DNA from: Salinirubrum litoreum
GTDB lineage: Archaea; Halobacteriota; Halobacteria; Halobacteriales; Haloferacaceae
Length of the DNA stretch: 64,000 nucleotides
Assembly (NCBI RefSeq): GCF_020567425.1
Contig: NZ_JAJCVJ010000001.1
Span: 124,001 to 188,000, forward strand
Direction of reading: 5' to 3'
A program made the translations under genes and the position numbers. This document shows, in pieces, positions 33,739-42,927 of the stretch. The notes beneath the pieces are model-generated. The model was given only the letters and a program-made list of their open reading frames with translations. It was not told the DNA's origin and searched no databases. Each line of letters begins with the position of its first letter. Position 1 is the first letter of the stretch.

Positions 33739-35811
33739 ATGCTCTCCCTCTACCTCCCGCTCGTCGCGGCCTGTTGTCTCGCGGCGGTCGTCCCGCTGGC
33801 GTCCGTCAGCCGGTGGACGAACGTCCTCGTCTCGCGGGCCGCGCTGGGGCTGTTCGGCGACTACGTCTCCGGTGACTCACCCCGGAAGCGTCGCCAACAC
33901 CGGAAGCTACAGGCCGCTCACGTCCCGACGACGCACCGCCTGTACGCCGCCCGGACGCTGTCGTACGCCGGCCTGTTCGGCGTCGTCGGGAGCGTCGTCG
34001 GCGTCTACGCGCTGGCCGGACTGCTGGGGCTGCTCCAACTCAGCGAGTCGGCCGTGCGGGACGCCCTCCCGAGCGCGTTCGACTTCCTCGCGTCGGCCGC
34101 CGCACTCCCCGAGGTCGCCGCCGGCGAACTGTTCGTCCTTCTGCTCGCGTCCAGCGCGACCGTCGGTGCCGGCGCGGCACTGGGCACCTACTGGGCCCGT
34201 TGGCAGTGGCTCGACCAGCGTGCCAGCGCCCGCGCCGCCGGGATCGAGGCGACACTGCCCCGGACCGTCGCGTTCGTCTACGCCCTCTCGGGGTCGGGGA
34301 TGTCGTTCCCGCAGGTGCTGGAGACGCTGACGCGCAACGAACGCGTCTACGGCGAGGCGGCCAGAGAGGTCGGGGTCGCGGTCCGGGACATGAACACCTT
34401 CGGAACCGACGTGTTGTCGGCCCTGCGGGCGATGTCGCGCCGGACGCCCAGCGACGGGATGGAGGAGTTCGGCGAGAACCTCTCGTCGGTGCTCGGAAGC
34501 GGCCGGAGCCTCTCGTCGTTCCTGCGCGAGCAGTACGAACGCTATCAGGAGGAGGCCGAGGCGCGACAGGAGCAGTATCTCGAACTCGTCTCGACCTTCG
34601 CGGAGGTGTACGTCACCGTCCTCGTGGCGGGGCCGCTGTTCTTCATGACCATCCTCGTGGTCATCGGCCTCGTGCTGGCGGACACCCTCGACATCGTGCG
34701 GTTCATCGGCTACGTCGGAATCCCGCTGGCGACGGCCGGCTTCGTCGTCTACATCGACAGCATCACCCGGTCGCTGCGAACGCCGAGCGAGACCGACGGA
34801 ACCGAACGGCAGGTAGGTGTCGACGAGACCGTCGGTGCCGGTATCGCAGACGGCGGGGAGATCGCGGACCGGTGGCAGCCGAACCGCGAGCGACTGGCCG
34901 CCTACGACCGGTTTGCGCCACTCCGCGACTGGGTCACCGACCCGCTGGGGACGCTGATCGAACGACCTGCTGGGAGTTTCGTGCTGACGGTTCCCCTCGG
35001 GGTGGTCTGGGTGCTGAGTCGGGTCGACCCGGTGTCGACCGCACCGATGGATCTGGTGGTGGCCTTCGACGGCCCCGTCGTGGAGGCGACGATCGCCGTA
35101 CTCGGACTGTACGCGGTCGTCTACGAACTGAAGAAGCGTCGGACGCGGCGAGTCGAGCAGGCGGTGCCGGACTTTCTGGACCGACTGGCGAGCGTGAACG
35201 AGGCCGGGTTGACGGTCGTCGAGAGTCTCCACCGCGTCGGCCAGACCGACCTCGGGGCGCTGTCGCCCGACCTGCGCAGACTCCGGCGGGACATCGAGTG
35301 GGGCGCGAACGCCGAGACGGCGCTGGCCCGGTTCGAGCGCCGGGTCGAGTCGCCGATGGTGACGCGGTCGGTGACGCTCATCACGAACGCGATGCGGGCG
35401 TCAGGCGACATCTCGCCGGTGCTCCGCATCGCGGCCGACGAGGCGCAGGGGACGCGGCGACTCCAGAAGGAGCGCCGACAGGAGATGGTGACGTACCTGC
35501 TCGTCATCTACATCTCCTTTTTCGTCTTCCTCGGGATCATCGCGGCGCTGACGGTCTCGTTCATCCCGGCGGTCGAACAGGCCAACGTCGGGATGGGCCA
35601 GACGGGCCAGCAGTTCTCGACGGGCTTTCTCGGGACGATCCAGAGCGTCGACACCGACGCGTACGAACTCGTCTTCTTCCACACCGCCGTCCTGCAGGGT
35701 ATCTGTTCGGGACTCGTCGCCGGACAGTTGGGTGAAGGGAGCGTGAAAGACGGCGTGAAACACGCGACCATCCTCCTGCTGTTCACCGCTGTCGCGTTCC
35801 TGTTCATCTGA
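33739..35811 (+). CDS. type II secretion F / PilC-like membrane platform protein
   Basis: 690 residues with two type-II-secretion-F domains, about 140-330 and 450-640, separated by a cytoplasmic linker. Conserved F-domain blocks: VAFVYALSGSGMSFPQVLETL and DFLDRLASVNEAGLTVVESL; several hydrophobic spans flank each (PLFFMTILVVIGLVLADTLD, YLLVIYISFFVFLGIIAALT). It is the inner platform that works with the adjacent ATPase. Two fused F domains is typical for archaeal PilC/TadC proteins. Confidence 0.91.
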   Translation: MLSLYLPLVAACCLAAVVPLASVSRWTNVLVSRAALGLFGDYVSGDSPRKRRQHRKLQAAHVPTTHRLYAARTLSYAGLFGVVGSVVGVYALAGLLGLLQLSESAVRDALPSAFDFLASAAALPEVAAGELFVLLLASSATVGAGAALGTYWARWQWLDQRASARAAGIEATLPRTVAFVYALSGSGMSFPQVLETLTRNERVYGEAAREVGVAVRDMNTFGTDVLSALRAMSRRTPSDGMEEFGENLSSVLGSGRSLSSFLREQYERYQEEAEARQEQYLELVSTFAEVYVTVLVAGPLFFMTILVVIGLVLADTLDIVRFIGYVGIPLATAGFVVYIDSITRSLRTPSETDGTERQVGVDETVGAGIADGGEIADRWQPNRERLAAYDRFAPLRDWVTDPLGTLIERPAGSFVLTVPLGVVWVLSRVDPVSTAPMDLVVAFDGPVVEATIAVLGLYAVVYELKKRRTRRVEQAVPDFLDRLASVNEAGLTVVESLHRVGQTDLGALSPDLRRLRRDIEWGANAETALARFERRVESPMVTRSVTLITNAMRASGDISPVLRIAADEAQGTRRLQKERRQEMVTYLLVIYISFFVFLGIIAALTVSFIPAVEQANVGMGQTGQQFSTGFLGTIQSVDTDAYELVFFHTAVLQGICSGLVAGQLGEGSVKDGVKHATILLLFTAVAFLFI

Positions 35812-35847
35812 CCGAGGCCGGTCGTCGGGAGACTCCCGTCTCGGCCG

Positions 35848-36010
35848 CAGTCGACATCCGGGAGGTCTCTACCGACGGCGCCATCGACATCCGGGAGACC
35901 TCTGCCGACAGCGCCATCGACATCCGGGAGACCTCTGCCGACAGCGCCATCGACATCCGGGAGACCTCTGCCGACAGCGCTATCGACATCCGGGAGGTCT
36001 TTGCCGACCG
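35848..36010. repeat. 33-bp tandem repeat, about five units
   Basis: Unit core GACATCCGGGAGACCTCTGC followed by CGACAGCGCCATC; starts near 35852, 35885, 35918, 35951 and 35984. The middle three are almost identical; the end units are diverged. 33 bp is a multiple of three, so every frame stays open across it. In the frame of the downstream methyltransferase it would read DIRETSADSAI repeats, but no start codon is available upstream in that frame. Confidence 0.85.
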
Positions 36011-36026
36011 CCACAGAGTCGGTTGT

Positions 36027-36692
36027 ATGGACACGCGGGCGACCTACGACCGGATCGCGGCCCACTTCGCACAGACGCGGGAGTACCCGTGGCCCGAAGT
36101 CGAGTCGTTCGTCGCCGAGACCGTCACCGAGGAGACCGACCGCGCCCTCGACCTCGGCTGTGGCAACGGCCGCCACGCGGAACTGCTGGCCGACCACGCG
36201 ACCGAGGTCGTCGGCCTCGACGTGAGTCGTGGACTGCTGGGAACCGCCAGCGACCGCGCGACCGAGCGTGGATTCGCGGTGGATCTCGTGCAGGGTGACG
36301 CGAGTCGCCTGCCACTCCGGGACGACACGTTCGACCTCGCGGTGTACGTCGCCACGCTCCACCACCTGCGTCCCCGCGAGGCGCGCGTCGCCAGTCTGGA
36401 CGAACTCGCCCGCGTGCTCACACCAGACGGACGCGGTGGACGCGGCGGGCGCGCACTCGTCAGCGCGTGGAGCACCGCCCACGACAAGTTCGACGCGCCC
36501 CCGGACACAGAGGTCGGCTTCGGCACCGAGGTCGACTGGACGCTCCCCGGCGGCGAGACGGTCCCGCGCTTCTACCACATCTACGCGCCCCGCGAGTTCG
36601 AGGCGGACCTCGCCGAGAGCGACTGCCGGATCGTCTCGTGGGAGATTTCCAGCGGGAACTGCTACGCGGTCGTCGGTCCCGGCGAGGACTGA
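36027..36692 (+). CDS. class I SAM-dependent methyltransferase (Trm9-like)
   Basis: 221 residues starting MDTRATYDRIAAHFAQTREY. SAM-binding motif I ALDLGCGNGRHAELLADHA, then VVGLDVSRGLL, and VYVATLHHLRPREARVASLD. The opening (YDRIAAHFAQTREYPWPEV) and the HHL block resemble Trm9-type tRNA wobble-uridine methyltransferases, but substrate is an inference. The 33-bp repeats sit just before its start. The frame is open into them but without ATG, GTG or TTG. Confidence 0.8.
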   Translation: MDTRATYDRIAAHFAQTREYPWPEVESFVAETVTEETDRALDLGCGNGRHAELLADHATEVVGLDVSRGLLGTASDRATERGFAVDLVQGDASRLPLRDDTFDLAVYVATLHHLRPREARVASLDELARVLTPDGRGGRGGRALVSAWSTAHDKFDAPPDTEVGFGTEVDWTLPGGETVPRFYHIYAPREFEADLAESDCRIVSWEISSGNCYAVVGPGED

Positions 36693-36802
36693 GACCCGGT
36701 CGAGAGTGGCACGGGGCGTCGTCCAGCGAGACACCACACGCCGCCGAGCGTGGTACGTGAACACACGGCGGGGCGGCGGCGAAACTGCACGAGAGCTATG
36801 CG

Positions 36803-36808
36803 TTTAAA
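36803..36808 (+). promoter_or_regulatory. TATA box of the flavoprotein gene
   Basis: CGTTTAAACG (36801-36810), itself a palindrome, is centred about 33 nt before the ATG at 36838. Confidence 0.55.
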
Positions 36809-36837
36809 CGGCTCCGAGACCTACGATTGTCCACGAA

Positions 36838-37860
36838 ATGACGGACGAACACCAGCCGGACTCCTACGAGGTCGTCGTCGTCGGTGGCGGACCCGCCGGC
36901 CTCCAGACCGCACTGTACACGACACGACTCGGCCACGACACGGTCGTCGTGGACCGCGGCGGCGGGCGGGCCGCGATGATGCTCGACACGCACAACGTGA
37001 TCGGGGTGCCCGAGTCGGTGTCGGGCAACGAGTTCCTGGAGACGGCCCGCGAGCAGATCGAGAGCTACGGGGCTGACGTCCACCGCGATCTGGTGACCGA
37101 CGTCGAGCGCCGGCCGGACGGCCGGTTCCACGTCACCGCGAACGACCGCGAGTACCTCGCGGACCGCGTCGTGCTGGGCATGGGCTTCGCCGACGAGCGA
37201 CCGGAGCCGCCACTCCCCCGGACGGGGAAGGGGCTCCACTACTGCCTGCACTGTGACGCCTACATGTTCGTGGACGAACCGGTGTACGTGATGGGCCACG
37301 GCGAGTCGGCCGCCCACGTCGCCATGATCATGCTGAACTTCACCGACGAGGTGGACGTGCTCCTGCGCGGCGACGACCCGACGTGGAGCGACGAGACGGA
37401 CCGCCTGCTCCGGGCGCACCCGGTGGACGTGATCGACGACGAGATCAGCGGGATGGAGAAACGCGAGGACGGCTGGCTGGCCGGCTTCGAGTTCGAGGAC
37501 GGCACCTTCCGGGAGTACAAGGGCGGGTTCGCCATGTACGGGTCGGACTACCACACCGACCTCGCGGTCGACCTCGGCTGTGAGTTGAACGACGACGGGA
37601 CGGTCGCGGTGGACGACGCGGGCCAGACGTCGGTCGACGGGGTCTACGCGGTCGGCGACATCACGCAGGGACACAACCAGATCCCGGTCGCGATGGGGAA
37701 GGGGGCACAGGCCGGCATCGACATCCACTACGACCTCCGGGAGTTCCCCAAGAGTCTCGAGGAGATCGAGAGCGAGGGGCCCGTGGGCGTGGAGGACGTG
37801 CCCGGTATCTCGCCGCGACTGCGCGACGCGGCGCGGTCGTTCGGGACGAGCGACGACTGA
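36838..37860 (+). CDS. thioredoxin-reductase-like FAD/NAD(P) oxidoreductase
   Basis: 340 residues. FAD motif EVVVVGGGPAGLQTALYTTR at the N-terminus, a CxxC redox pair in YCLHCDAY, the NAD(P) site VYVMGHGESAAHVAMIML, and the C-terminal FAD motif VDGVYAVGDITQGHNQIPVA. That is the layout of a low-molecular-weight thioredoxin reductase, though the NAD(P) motif (GHGESAA) departs from the usual GGGxSA/GxGxxG, so cofactor or partner may differ. Electron acceptor unknown. It has its own promoter. Confidence 0.87.
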   Translation: MTDEHQPDSYEVVVVGGGPAGLQTALYTTRLGHDTVVVDRGGGRAAMMLDTHNVIGVPESVSGNEFLETAREQIESYGADVHRDLVTDVERRPDGRFHVTANDREYLADRVVLGMGFADERPEPPLPRTGKGLHYCLHCDAYMFVDEPVYVMGHGESAAHVAMIMLNFTDEVDVLLRGDDPTWSDETDRLLRAHPVDVIDDEISGMEKREDGWLAGFEFEDGTFREYKGGFAMYGSDYHTDLAVDLGCELNDDGTVAVDDAGQTSVDGVYAVGDITQGHNQIPVAMGKGAQAGIDIHYDLREFPKSLEEIESEGPVGVEDVPGISPRLRDAARSFGTSDD

Positions 37861-37996
37861 CGTCGGTGTCCGTGTGCTCGGCCCACGGGATGACCGCTGT
37901 CTCCAGTCGGGCTCGCCGGCGCGGTTGCCCAGACACGACGTCCCGAGGCGAGTCACGGTCCCCTCCGGTGATCAGTCGCCTCTCACACCTCTGGCC

Positions 37997-38075
37997 CTAC
38001 TCACCCACTCTCTTTCCCCGACTCTACTCACCCACTCTCTTTCCCTGGCTCTACTCACCCACTCTCCTCTCCCGA
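37997..38075. repeat. 27-bp pyrimidine-rich tandem repeat
   Basis: CTACTCACCCACTCTCTTTC begins at 37997, 38024 and 38051 (third copy ends CTCC); about three 27-bp units, almost only pyrimidines plus a few A and G on the plus strand. It lies in the 288-bp gap between the flavoprotein and glycosyltransferase genes; a TCTTTACC box about 33 nt before the next ATG may be the promoter. Confidence 0.8.
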
Positions 38076-38148
38076 CTCTCCCGACTCACACGCGCATCCC
38101 TCCTCACAGACCGTCGGTCTTTACCACCCGGCCCGTCTATCGCGCCGC

Positions 38149-39384
38149 ATGAACGCGCTGGTGGTCGCAAGCGCCGTCCTCGTCGCGGTCACGAGCGCCC
38201 CGTATCTCGCCTTTCTCGCACTCTACGCGGTCGTCCGCCCGGCCGGGTCTCCGGCCGACAAGCGCGACGACTGGGAACCGACGGTCAGCGTCGTGCTCCC
38301 GACGTACAACGAAGCCGAGATCATCGAACACAAACTCGCCGACATCTGCGCACTGGAGTACCCCCTCGACAAACTCGAGATCGTCCTCGCAGACGCCTCG
38401 GACGACGGGACGCCCGAGGTCGTCCGCGACTGGATGACGGCGCGCGAAGCCGCCGACGAACCGACGCCCGACCTCCAGATCCGCCACGACGACGAACGCC
38501 GAGGCGTCGCACCCGCGCTGAACGACGCCTTCCGGGCGGCCTCGAACGAGGTGATCCTCCGCACCGACGCCGACTCGGAACTCGCCGCGGACGTGCTCCG
38601 GGAGGCAGTCGCGAACCTCGCGGACCCGGCAGTCGGCGCGGTGACGGGCCGACAGTCCGACGTGCTGGGCGAGAGCCGAGTCGAGGCCGACTACCGGAAC
38701 ATCCTCTCGAAGTTGCAGGGTCTCGAATCGCACCTCGACTCGACGTTCATCTTCCACGGGCCCTGCTTCGCCTTCGCCCGCGAGGACTTCGTCCCCATCG
38801 ACCCCGCGTCGCTCGCGGACGACACCGAGGTCGCCCTGCGCATCCGCCGGGCGGGCAAGCGCGTCGTCATGGACCCGGCACTCAGATTCACCGAATCCGG
38901 CGTCTCCGACTTCCGGAAGCGCCGCCAGCGGAAGGACCGGCGGGCGATGGGCCTCGTCAGACTGCTCGTCCAGCACCGCGACGCCCTCGGCAAGTACGGG
39001 CGGTACGGCCGGGTCGTCCTCCCGTTCAACTGGTGGTTCATGCTCGTCTCGCCGTGGCTCGTCGCGGTCGGTACCCTCGTCGTCTCGGCGGCCGCCGTCT
39101 CGGTCGCCGGTCCGGTCGGTCTCGTGGTCCCGGCGGGCGTCCTCGGATTCGGCTACCTCGGCCAGCGCGACTCACTCGGTCCACTCCAGCCGATCTACGC
39201 CATCCTCGACTCGTGGGTCTCCCTGCTGGTCGCGCAGGTCCGCCTCCTGCGCGGCGAGGGTGACGGCGTCTGGGAGATCGACCGGGAGTCCCGCGAGGCG
39301 TTCCTCGCTGGCGAAGACGGAGACGACGACTCGGCGGGCGACGACAGGGCCACGGAAAATCGCGGTGCGGAGGGACAGGACTGA
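38149..39384 (+). CDS. membrane glycosyltransferase family 2
   Basis: 411 residues. N-terminal span (VVASAVLVAVTSAPYLAFLA), then a GT-A domain: VSVVLPTYNEAEIIEHKLAD, the DASDDGT segment, the metal-binding RTDADSELA, and the acceptor block (QRKDRRAMGL) corresponding to QxxRW. Three C-terminal spans (WWFMLVSPWLVAVGTLVV and following). It probably transfers a sugar to a lipid or exported polymer. The next glycosyltransferase gene overlaps it by one base, so the two work in one pathway, perhaps surface glycan or glycolipid synthesis. Confidence 0.87.
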   Translation: MNALVVASAVLVAVTSAPYLAFLALYAVVRPAGSPADKRDDWEPTVSVVLPTYNEAEIIEHKLADICALEYPLDKLEIVLADASDDGTPEVVRDWMTAREAADEPTPDLQIRHDDERRGVAPALNDAFRAASNEVILRTDADSELAADVLREAVANLADPAVGAVTGRQSDVLGESRVEADYRNILSKLQGLESHLDSTFIFHGPCFAFAREDFVPIDPASLADDTEVALRIRRAGKRVVMDPALRFTESGVSDFRKRRQRKDRRAMGLVRLLVQHRDALGKYGRYGRVVLPFNWWFMLVSPWLVAVGTLVVSAAAVSVAGPVGLVVPAGVLGFGYLGQRDSLGPLQPIYAILDSWVSLLVAQVRLLRGEGDGVWEIDRESREAFLAGEDGDDDSAGDDRATENRGAEGQD

Positions 39385-40490
39385 TGCACGTCCTGTTCGT
39401 GACGACCCGCTACCCACCACACACCGGCGGCGTGGAGCGTCACGTCGCCGAACTCGCCGAGGGACTCGTCGCCCGTGGCCACGAGGCGACGGTCCTCACC
39501 GCCGACGCCAGAACCGCAGACGCGCCGCGCCGCCAGCGAAGACGTGGCGTCAGGGTCCGGCGTCTTCGGGGGCTCGCTCCCGGTGGCGCGTTCCACGTCG
39601 CGCCGGCACTCCTCGGTGCGGTTCGCAACGCCTCGGCCGACCTCGTCCACGCGCACAACTACCACTCGCTGCCGGTTCTCTTCGCCGCGCTCGGCACCCA
39701 CGCACCCGGCTTCGGCTCCGACACTCCGCTGGTCGTCACGCCGCACTACCACGGCGCGAGCGCATCCGACCTGCGGGACCGCCTGCTGTCCGGCTACCGA
39801 CTCGCGGGTGGCTGGGCGCTCCGACGGGCCGAGCGCGTGATCGCGGTCAGCGACTGGGAGCGTGCTCGCCTCGCCGACGACTTCGGCGTCCGGGCGACTG
39901 TGATCCCGAACGGACTGGACACAGAGCGGTTCGCCGACGCAGAAGCTCCGTCACCGGACGACGCGACCCACCCGGCCGGTGGTCGGCCGTACGTTCTCTC
40001 TGTCGGTCGACTGGCGGAGTACAAGGGCGTCCAGCACGTGATCCGGGCCCTGTCGAACCTCGACTACGATCTGGTCGTCGCCGGCGCCGGCGACTACGCC
40101 GACGACCTCCGGGCCGTCGCCCGCGAGACCGACGTGAGCGACCGGGTTCACTTTCTCGGCTACGTCCCCGACGACGAACTGCCGACTCTGTACGCCGGGG
40201 CGTCGGCGTTCGTCACCTGCTCCGGCTTCGAGGCCTACGGCATGACGGTCGCCGAGGCACTCGCGTTGGGGACGCCCTGTGTCGTCCGGCGGGCCGGCGC
40301 ACTGGTCGACTGGATCGACCGCGACGACTGCGTGGGCGTGGGGACCGAGTCGGGCGTCTCGCCGGACGAGGTCGCCGACGCGGTGCGCGAGGCTGTCGTG
40401 CTGGACGCGCCGAGCGAACCACTGCCGACGTGGGACGAGGTAGTTGACGCGACCGAGACGCTGTATCGGGCGGTGCTGGGATCGGCGTAA
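39384..40490 (+). CDS. glycosyltransferase family 4
   Basis: 368 residues, GT-B fold. N-terminal THTGGVERHVAELAEGL with ATVLTADA; C-terminal nucleotide-sugar site: LSVGRLAEYKGVQHVIRALS and the EX7E-type SGFEAYGMTVAEALALG. The donor sugar is unknown. Its ATG uses the A of the preceding TGA. The stop codon lies inside the first of three 33-bp repeats, so the last residues (LYRAVLGSA) are the first copy of an 11-residue unit that continues, untranslated, after the stop. Confidence 0.9.
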   Translation: MHVLFVTTRYPPHTGGVERHVAELAEGLVARGHEATVLTADARTADAPRRQRRRGVRVRRLRGLAPGGAFHVAPALLGAVRNASADLVHAHNYHSLPVLFAALGTHAPGFGSDTPLVVTPHYHGASASDLRDRLLSGYRLAGGWALRRAERVIAVSDWERARLADDFGVRATVIPNGLDTERFADAEAPSPDDATHPAGGRPYVLSVGRLAEYKGVQHVIRALSNLDYDLVVAGAGDYADDLRAVARETDVSDRVHFLGYVPDDELPTLYAGASAFVTCSGFEAYGMTVAEALALGTPCVVRRAGALVDWIDRDDCVGVGTESGVSPDEVADAVREAVVLDAPSEPLPTWDEVVDATETLYRAVLGSA

Positions 40491-40555
40491 CTGGTGTACC
40501 GGGCGGTCCTCGTATCAGCATTATTGCTGTACCAGGCGGTCCTCGAATCGGCGTG
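40461..40555. repeat. 33-bp tandem triplication across a stop codon
   Basis: Units begin at 40461, 40494 and 40527. Each has the core TGTAYCGGGCGGTSCTSGKATC (CTGTATCGGGCGGTGCTGGG in the first). Translated in the frame of the glycosyltransferase they give LYRAVLGSA-stop-L, VYRAVLVSALL and LYQAVLESA-stop. The stop at the end of unit 1 ends the gene. Confidence 0.8.
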
Positions 40556-40605
40556 AGACGGGAGAGAAGAAACCGCAGACGGTCGGTCGAGCGCAGGTCG
40601 ACGAC

Positions 40606-42792
40606 TTAGAAGTAGTCGATCGACTGCGGGAGTTCCAGCTTCATCCCCTTGCGCTCGCGGATGGTCATGATCGTCTCGCGCTGGAGGTTGTCCGCCATGA
40701 CGCGGAAGCCGGCGTTCTCGGTGTTCCACGAGGCGCGGCCCTCGGTCGCAGAGCGGATGTCGCTGGAGAAGCCGATCATCTCGTCGACGGGCGCGATGCC
40801 CTCGACGACCATGAGGTCACCCTCCTGGTACATGTCGTCGACGCGGCCACGGCGACCCTGGATCTCGCCGGAGGCAGCGCCCATGTGCTCGCTCGGCACG
40901 TCGATGCGCACGTTCTGGATCGGCTCCAGCAGGCGCACCTCGGCGTCGATCAGCGAGCGGTGGACCGCGTCACGCACGGCCGGGATGACCTGTGCGGGAC
41001 CACGGTGGATCGTGTCCTCGTGGAGCTTCGCGTCGTGGAGACGGAGCAGGGCACCCTGGACCGGTTCGCCGGCCAGCGGGCCGTCCTCCAGCGCCTCTTC
41101 GAGCCCCTCGACGACGAGTTCCATCGTCTCGTTCAGGTGCTGGATCCCCTTCGTGTCGTCGATGAGGATGTTGGTGCCGAAGATGTGCTCGACGTTCTGG
41201 CTGGTGTCCTTGTCCATCCCGGCCTCCTGCAGCGCCTCGCGGCGCTCCAGTTCCGGCATGTCCATCGAGACATTGCCGAGGCGGATCTCGTCGACGATGT
41301 CCTCCGACAGCGGGTGGACCGTGATGTAGAACTTGTTGTGGCGGTTCGGCGAGACGCCCTCGACCTCGCGGGACTCCTGCTGGGGCGACTCCCGGAAGAC
41401 CACGATGGGCTCACCGGTGTTGACCGGGATGCCCTGGTTCTTCTGGATACGCTGGGTGATGACTTCGAGGTGAAGCTCACCCTGCCCGGAGATCAGGTGT
41501 TCGCCGGTGTCCTCGTTGATCTCGATCTGGATCGTCGGGTCCTCCTTGGCGACCTGCTGGAGTGTCTCGATGAGCTTCGGCAGGTCGTCCATCGACTGTG
41601 CCTCGACGGACTTCGTGATGACCGGCTCGGAGATGTGTTCGATGGACTCGAACGGCGTCATCTCGATCGAGGAGACGGTCGAACCGGCGATGGCGTCACG
41701 CAGGCCGGTGACGGCCGCGATGTTGCCGGCCGGCACGTGGCCCACTTCCTCGCGTTCGCCACCCATGAACAGGCCGACGCTCTGGAGGCGGTTCTTCCCC
41801 GCCGTCCCGGAGACGTACAGCTCCTGGCCCTTCTCCAGTGTGCCGGAGAAGACGCGCCCGGTGGCGATCTCGCCGGCGTGGGGGTCCATCGAGATGTCCG
41901 TCACCATGAAGACGACCTCGCCGTCGTCGTCGACCTCCTGCATCTGCCGGGCGATGTCGAGGGTGTCGTCGCCGCGCCAGATGCGCGGGATACGACGTGG
42001 CTGGGCGTCCAGCGGGTTCGGGAAGTGCTCGGCGACCATGTCGAGCACGACGTCCGAGAGCGGCGACTGCTGGTGGAGTTCGAGCCGCTGATCGTTGCGC
42101 TCCATCTCGATGATCTCGGGGAAGCCGATGCCCGTCTCTGCCATCGACGGGGCGGAGACGCCCCACTTGTACAGGGCGGACCCGAAGGCGACCGTGCCAC
42201 CCTCGACGGAGACGGTCCAGTCTTCGATGTCGTCCATCTCCTCGGTCATCCCGCGGATCAGCTCGTTCACGTCGGAGATGACGTCCAGCAGGCGCTCCTG
42301 CATCTCCTTCGGCCCCTCCTGCAGTTCCGAGATGAGGCGGTCGACCTTGTTGATGAACAGCGCGGGCTTGACACCCTCGCGGAGTGCCTGTCGCAGGACC
42401 GTCTCGGTCTGAGGCATCGCGCCCTCGACCGCGTCCACGACGACCAGCGCGCCGTCGACGGCACGCATCGCGCGCGTCACGTCGCCACCGAAGTCGACGT
42501 GGCCCGGCGTGTCGATGAGGTTGATGAGGTGGTTGGTGTCCTCGTACTCGTGGGTCATCGAGACGTTCGCCGCGTCGATGGTGATCCCACGCTCCTGTTC
42601 GTCTTCCTTCGTGTCCATCGCGAGCTGCTGGCCGGCGGTGTCGTCGGAGATCATGCCCGCGCCGGCGAGCAGGTTGTCGGACAGCGTCGTCTTCCCGTGG
42701 TCCACGTGGGCGGCGATGGCGATGTTCCGGATGTTCTCCGGTTTGTCCATCAACCGCTCACACTCTTGAACGATTTTCTTTCGGCGTCCCAT
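40606..42792 (-). CDS. fusA: translation elongation factor 2
   Basis: 728 residues, the normal archaeal EF-2 length. G1 [10 protein letters not shown]3 DTPGHVDF, G4 NKVD in [10 protein letters not shown]; the N-terminal [16 protein letters not shown] is typical. The diphthamide-modified histidine lies in [16 protein letters not shown]. It moves tRNA and mRNA through the ribosome. The ribosomal-protein S12/S7 genes usually nearby in archaea are not in the window. Minus strand, divergent from the lipoprotein gene; a weak TATA-like CCTTTTGAC is about 29 nt before the ATG. Confidence 0.97.
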   Translation of the reverse strand: MGRRKKIVQECERLMDKPENIRNIAIAAHVDHGKTTLSDNLLAGAGMISDDTAGQQLAMDTKEDEQERGITIDAANVSMTHEYEDTNHLINLIDTPGHVDFGGDVTRAMRAVDGALVVVDAVEGAMPQTETVLRQALREGVKPALFINKVDRLISELQEGPKEMQERLLDVISDVNELIRGMTEEMDDIEDWTVSVEGGTVAFGSALYKWGVSAPSMAETGIGFPEIIEMERNDQRLELHQQSPLSDVVLDMVAEHFPNPLDAQPRRIPRIWRGDDTLDIARQMQEVDDDGEVVFMVTDISMDPHAGEIATGRVFSGTLEKGQELYVSGTAGKNRLQSVGLFMGGEREEVGHVPAGNIAAVTGLRDAIAGSTVSSIEMTPFESIEHISEPVITKSVEAQSMDDLPKLIETLQQVAKEDPTIQIEINEDTGEHLISGQGELHLEVITQRIQKNQGIPVNTGEPIVVFRESPQQESREVEGVSPNRHNKFYITVHPLSEDIVDEIRLGNVSMDMPELERREALQEAGMDKDTSQNVEHIFGTNILIDDTKGIQHLNETMELVVEGLEEALEDGPLAGEPVQGALLRLHDAKLHEDTIHRGPAQVIPAVRDAVHRSLIDAEVRLLEPIQNVRIDVPSEHMGAASGEIQGRRGRVDDMYQEGDLMVVEGIAPVDEMIGFSSDIRSATEGRASWNTENAGFRVMADNLQRETIMTIRERKGMKLELPQSIDYF

Positions 42793-42927
42793 TACTCCCT
42801 CATATCGATAGCAGGGTCAAAAGGGTAGTGTTTCCGTCCGGGGGTGTGCGGGGCTGTACCACCCGCAGACCGGAGTTGGTCTCTCGGCCCCCGAACGCTT
42901 TTGTTCGTGTCGAAACAGTTCAGAACG

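Noticed and set aside
35804-36034. Minus-strand protein with MSMALSAEVSR repeats
   Set aside because: It is only the reverse reading of the 33-bp DNA repeat and has no neighbour, promoter or acidic composition.
40444-42828. 794-codon frame opposite EF-2
   Set aside because: Shadow of the EF-2 gene; its composition is that of a reverse-read G+C-rich gene and it has no recognisable domain.
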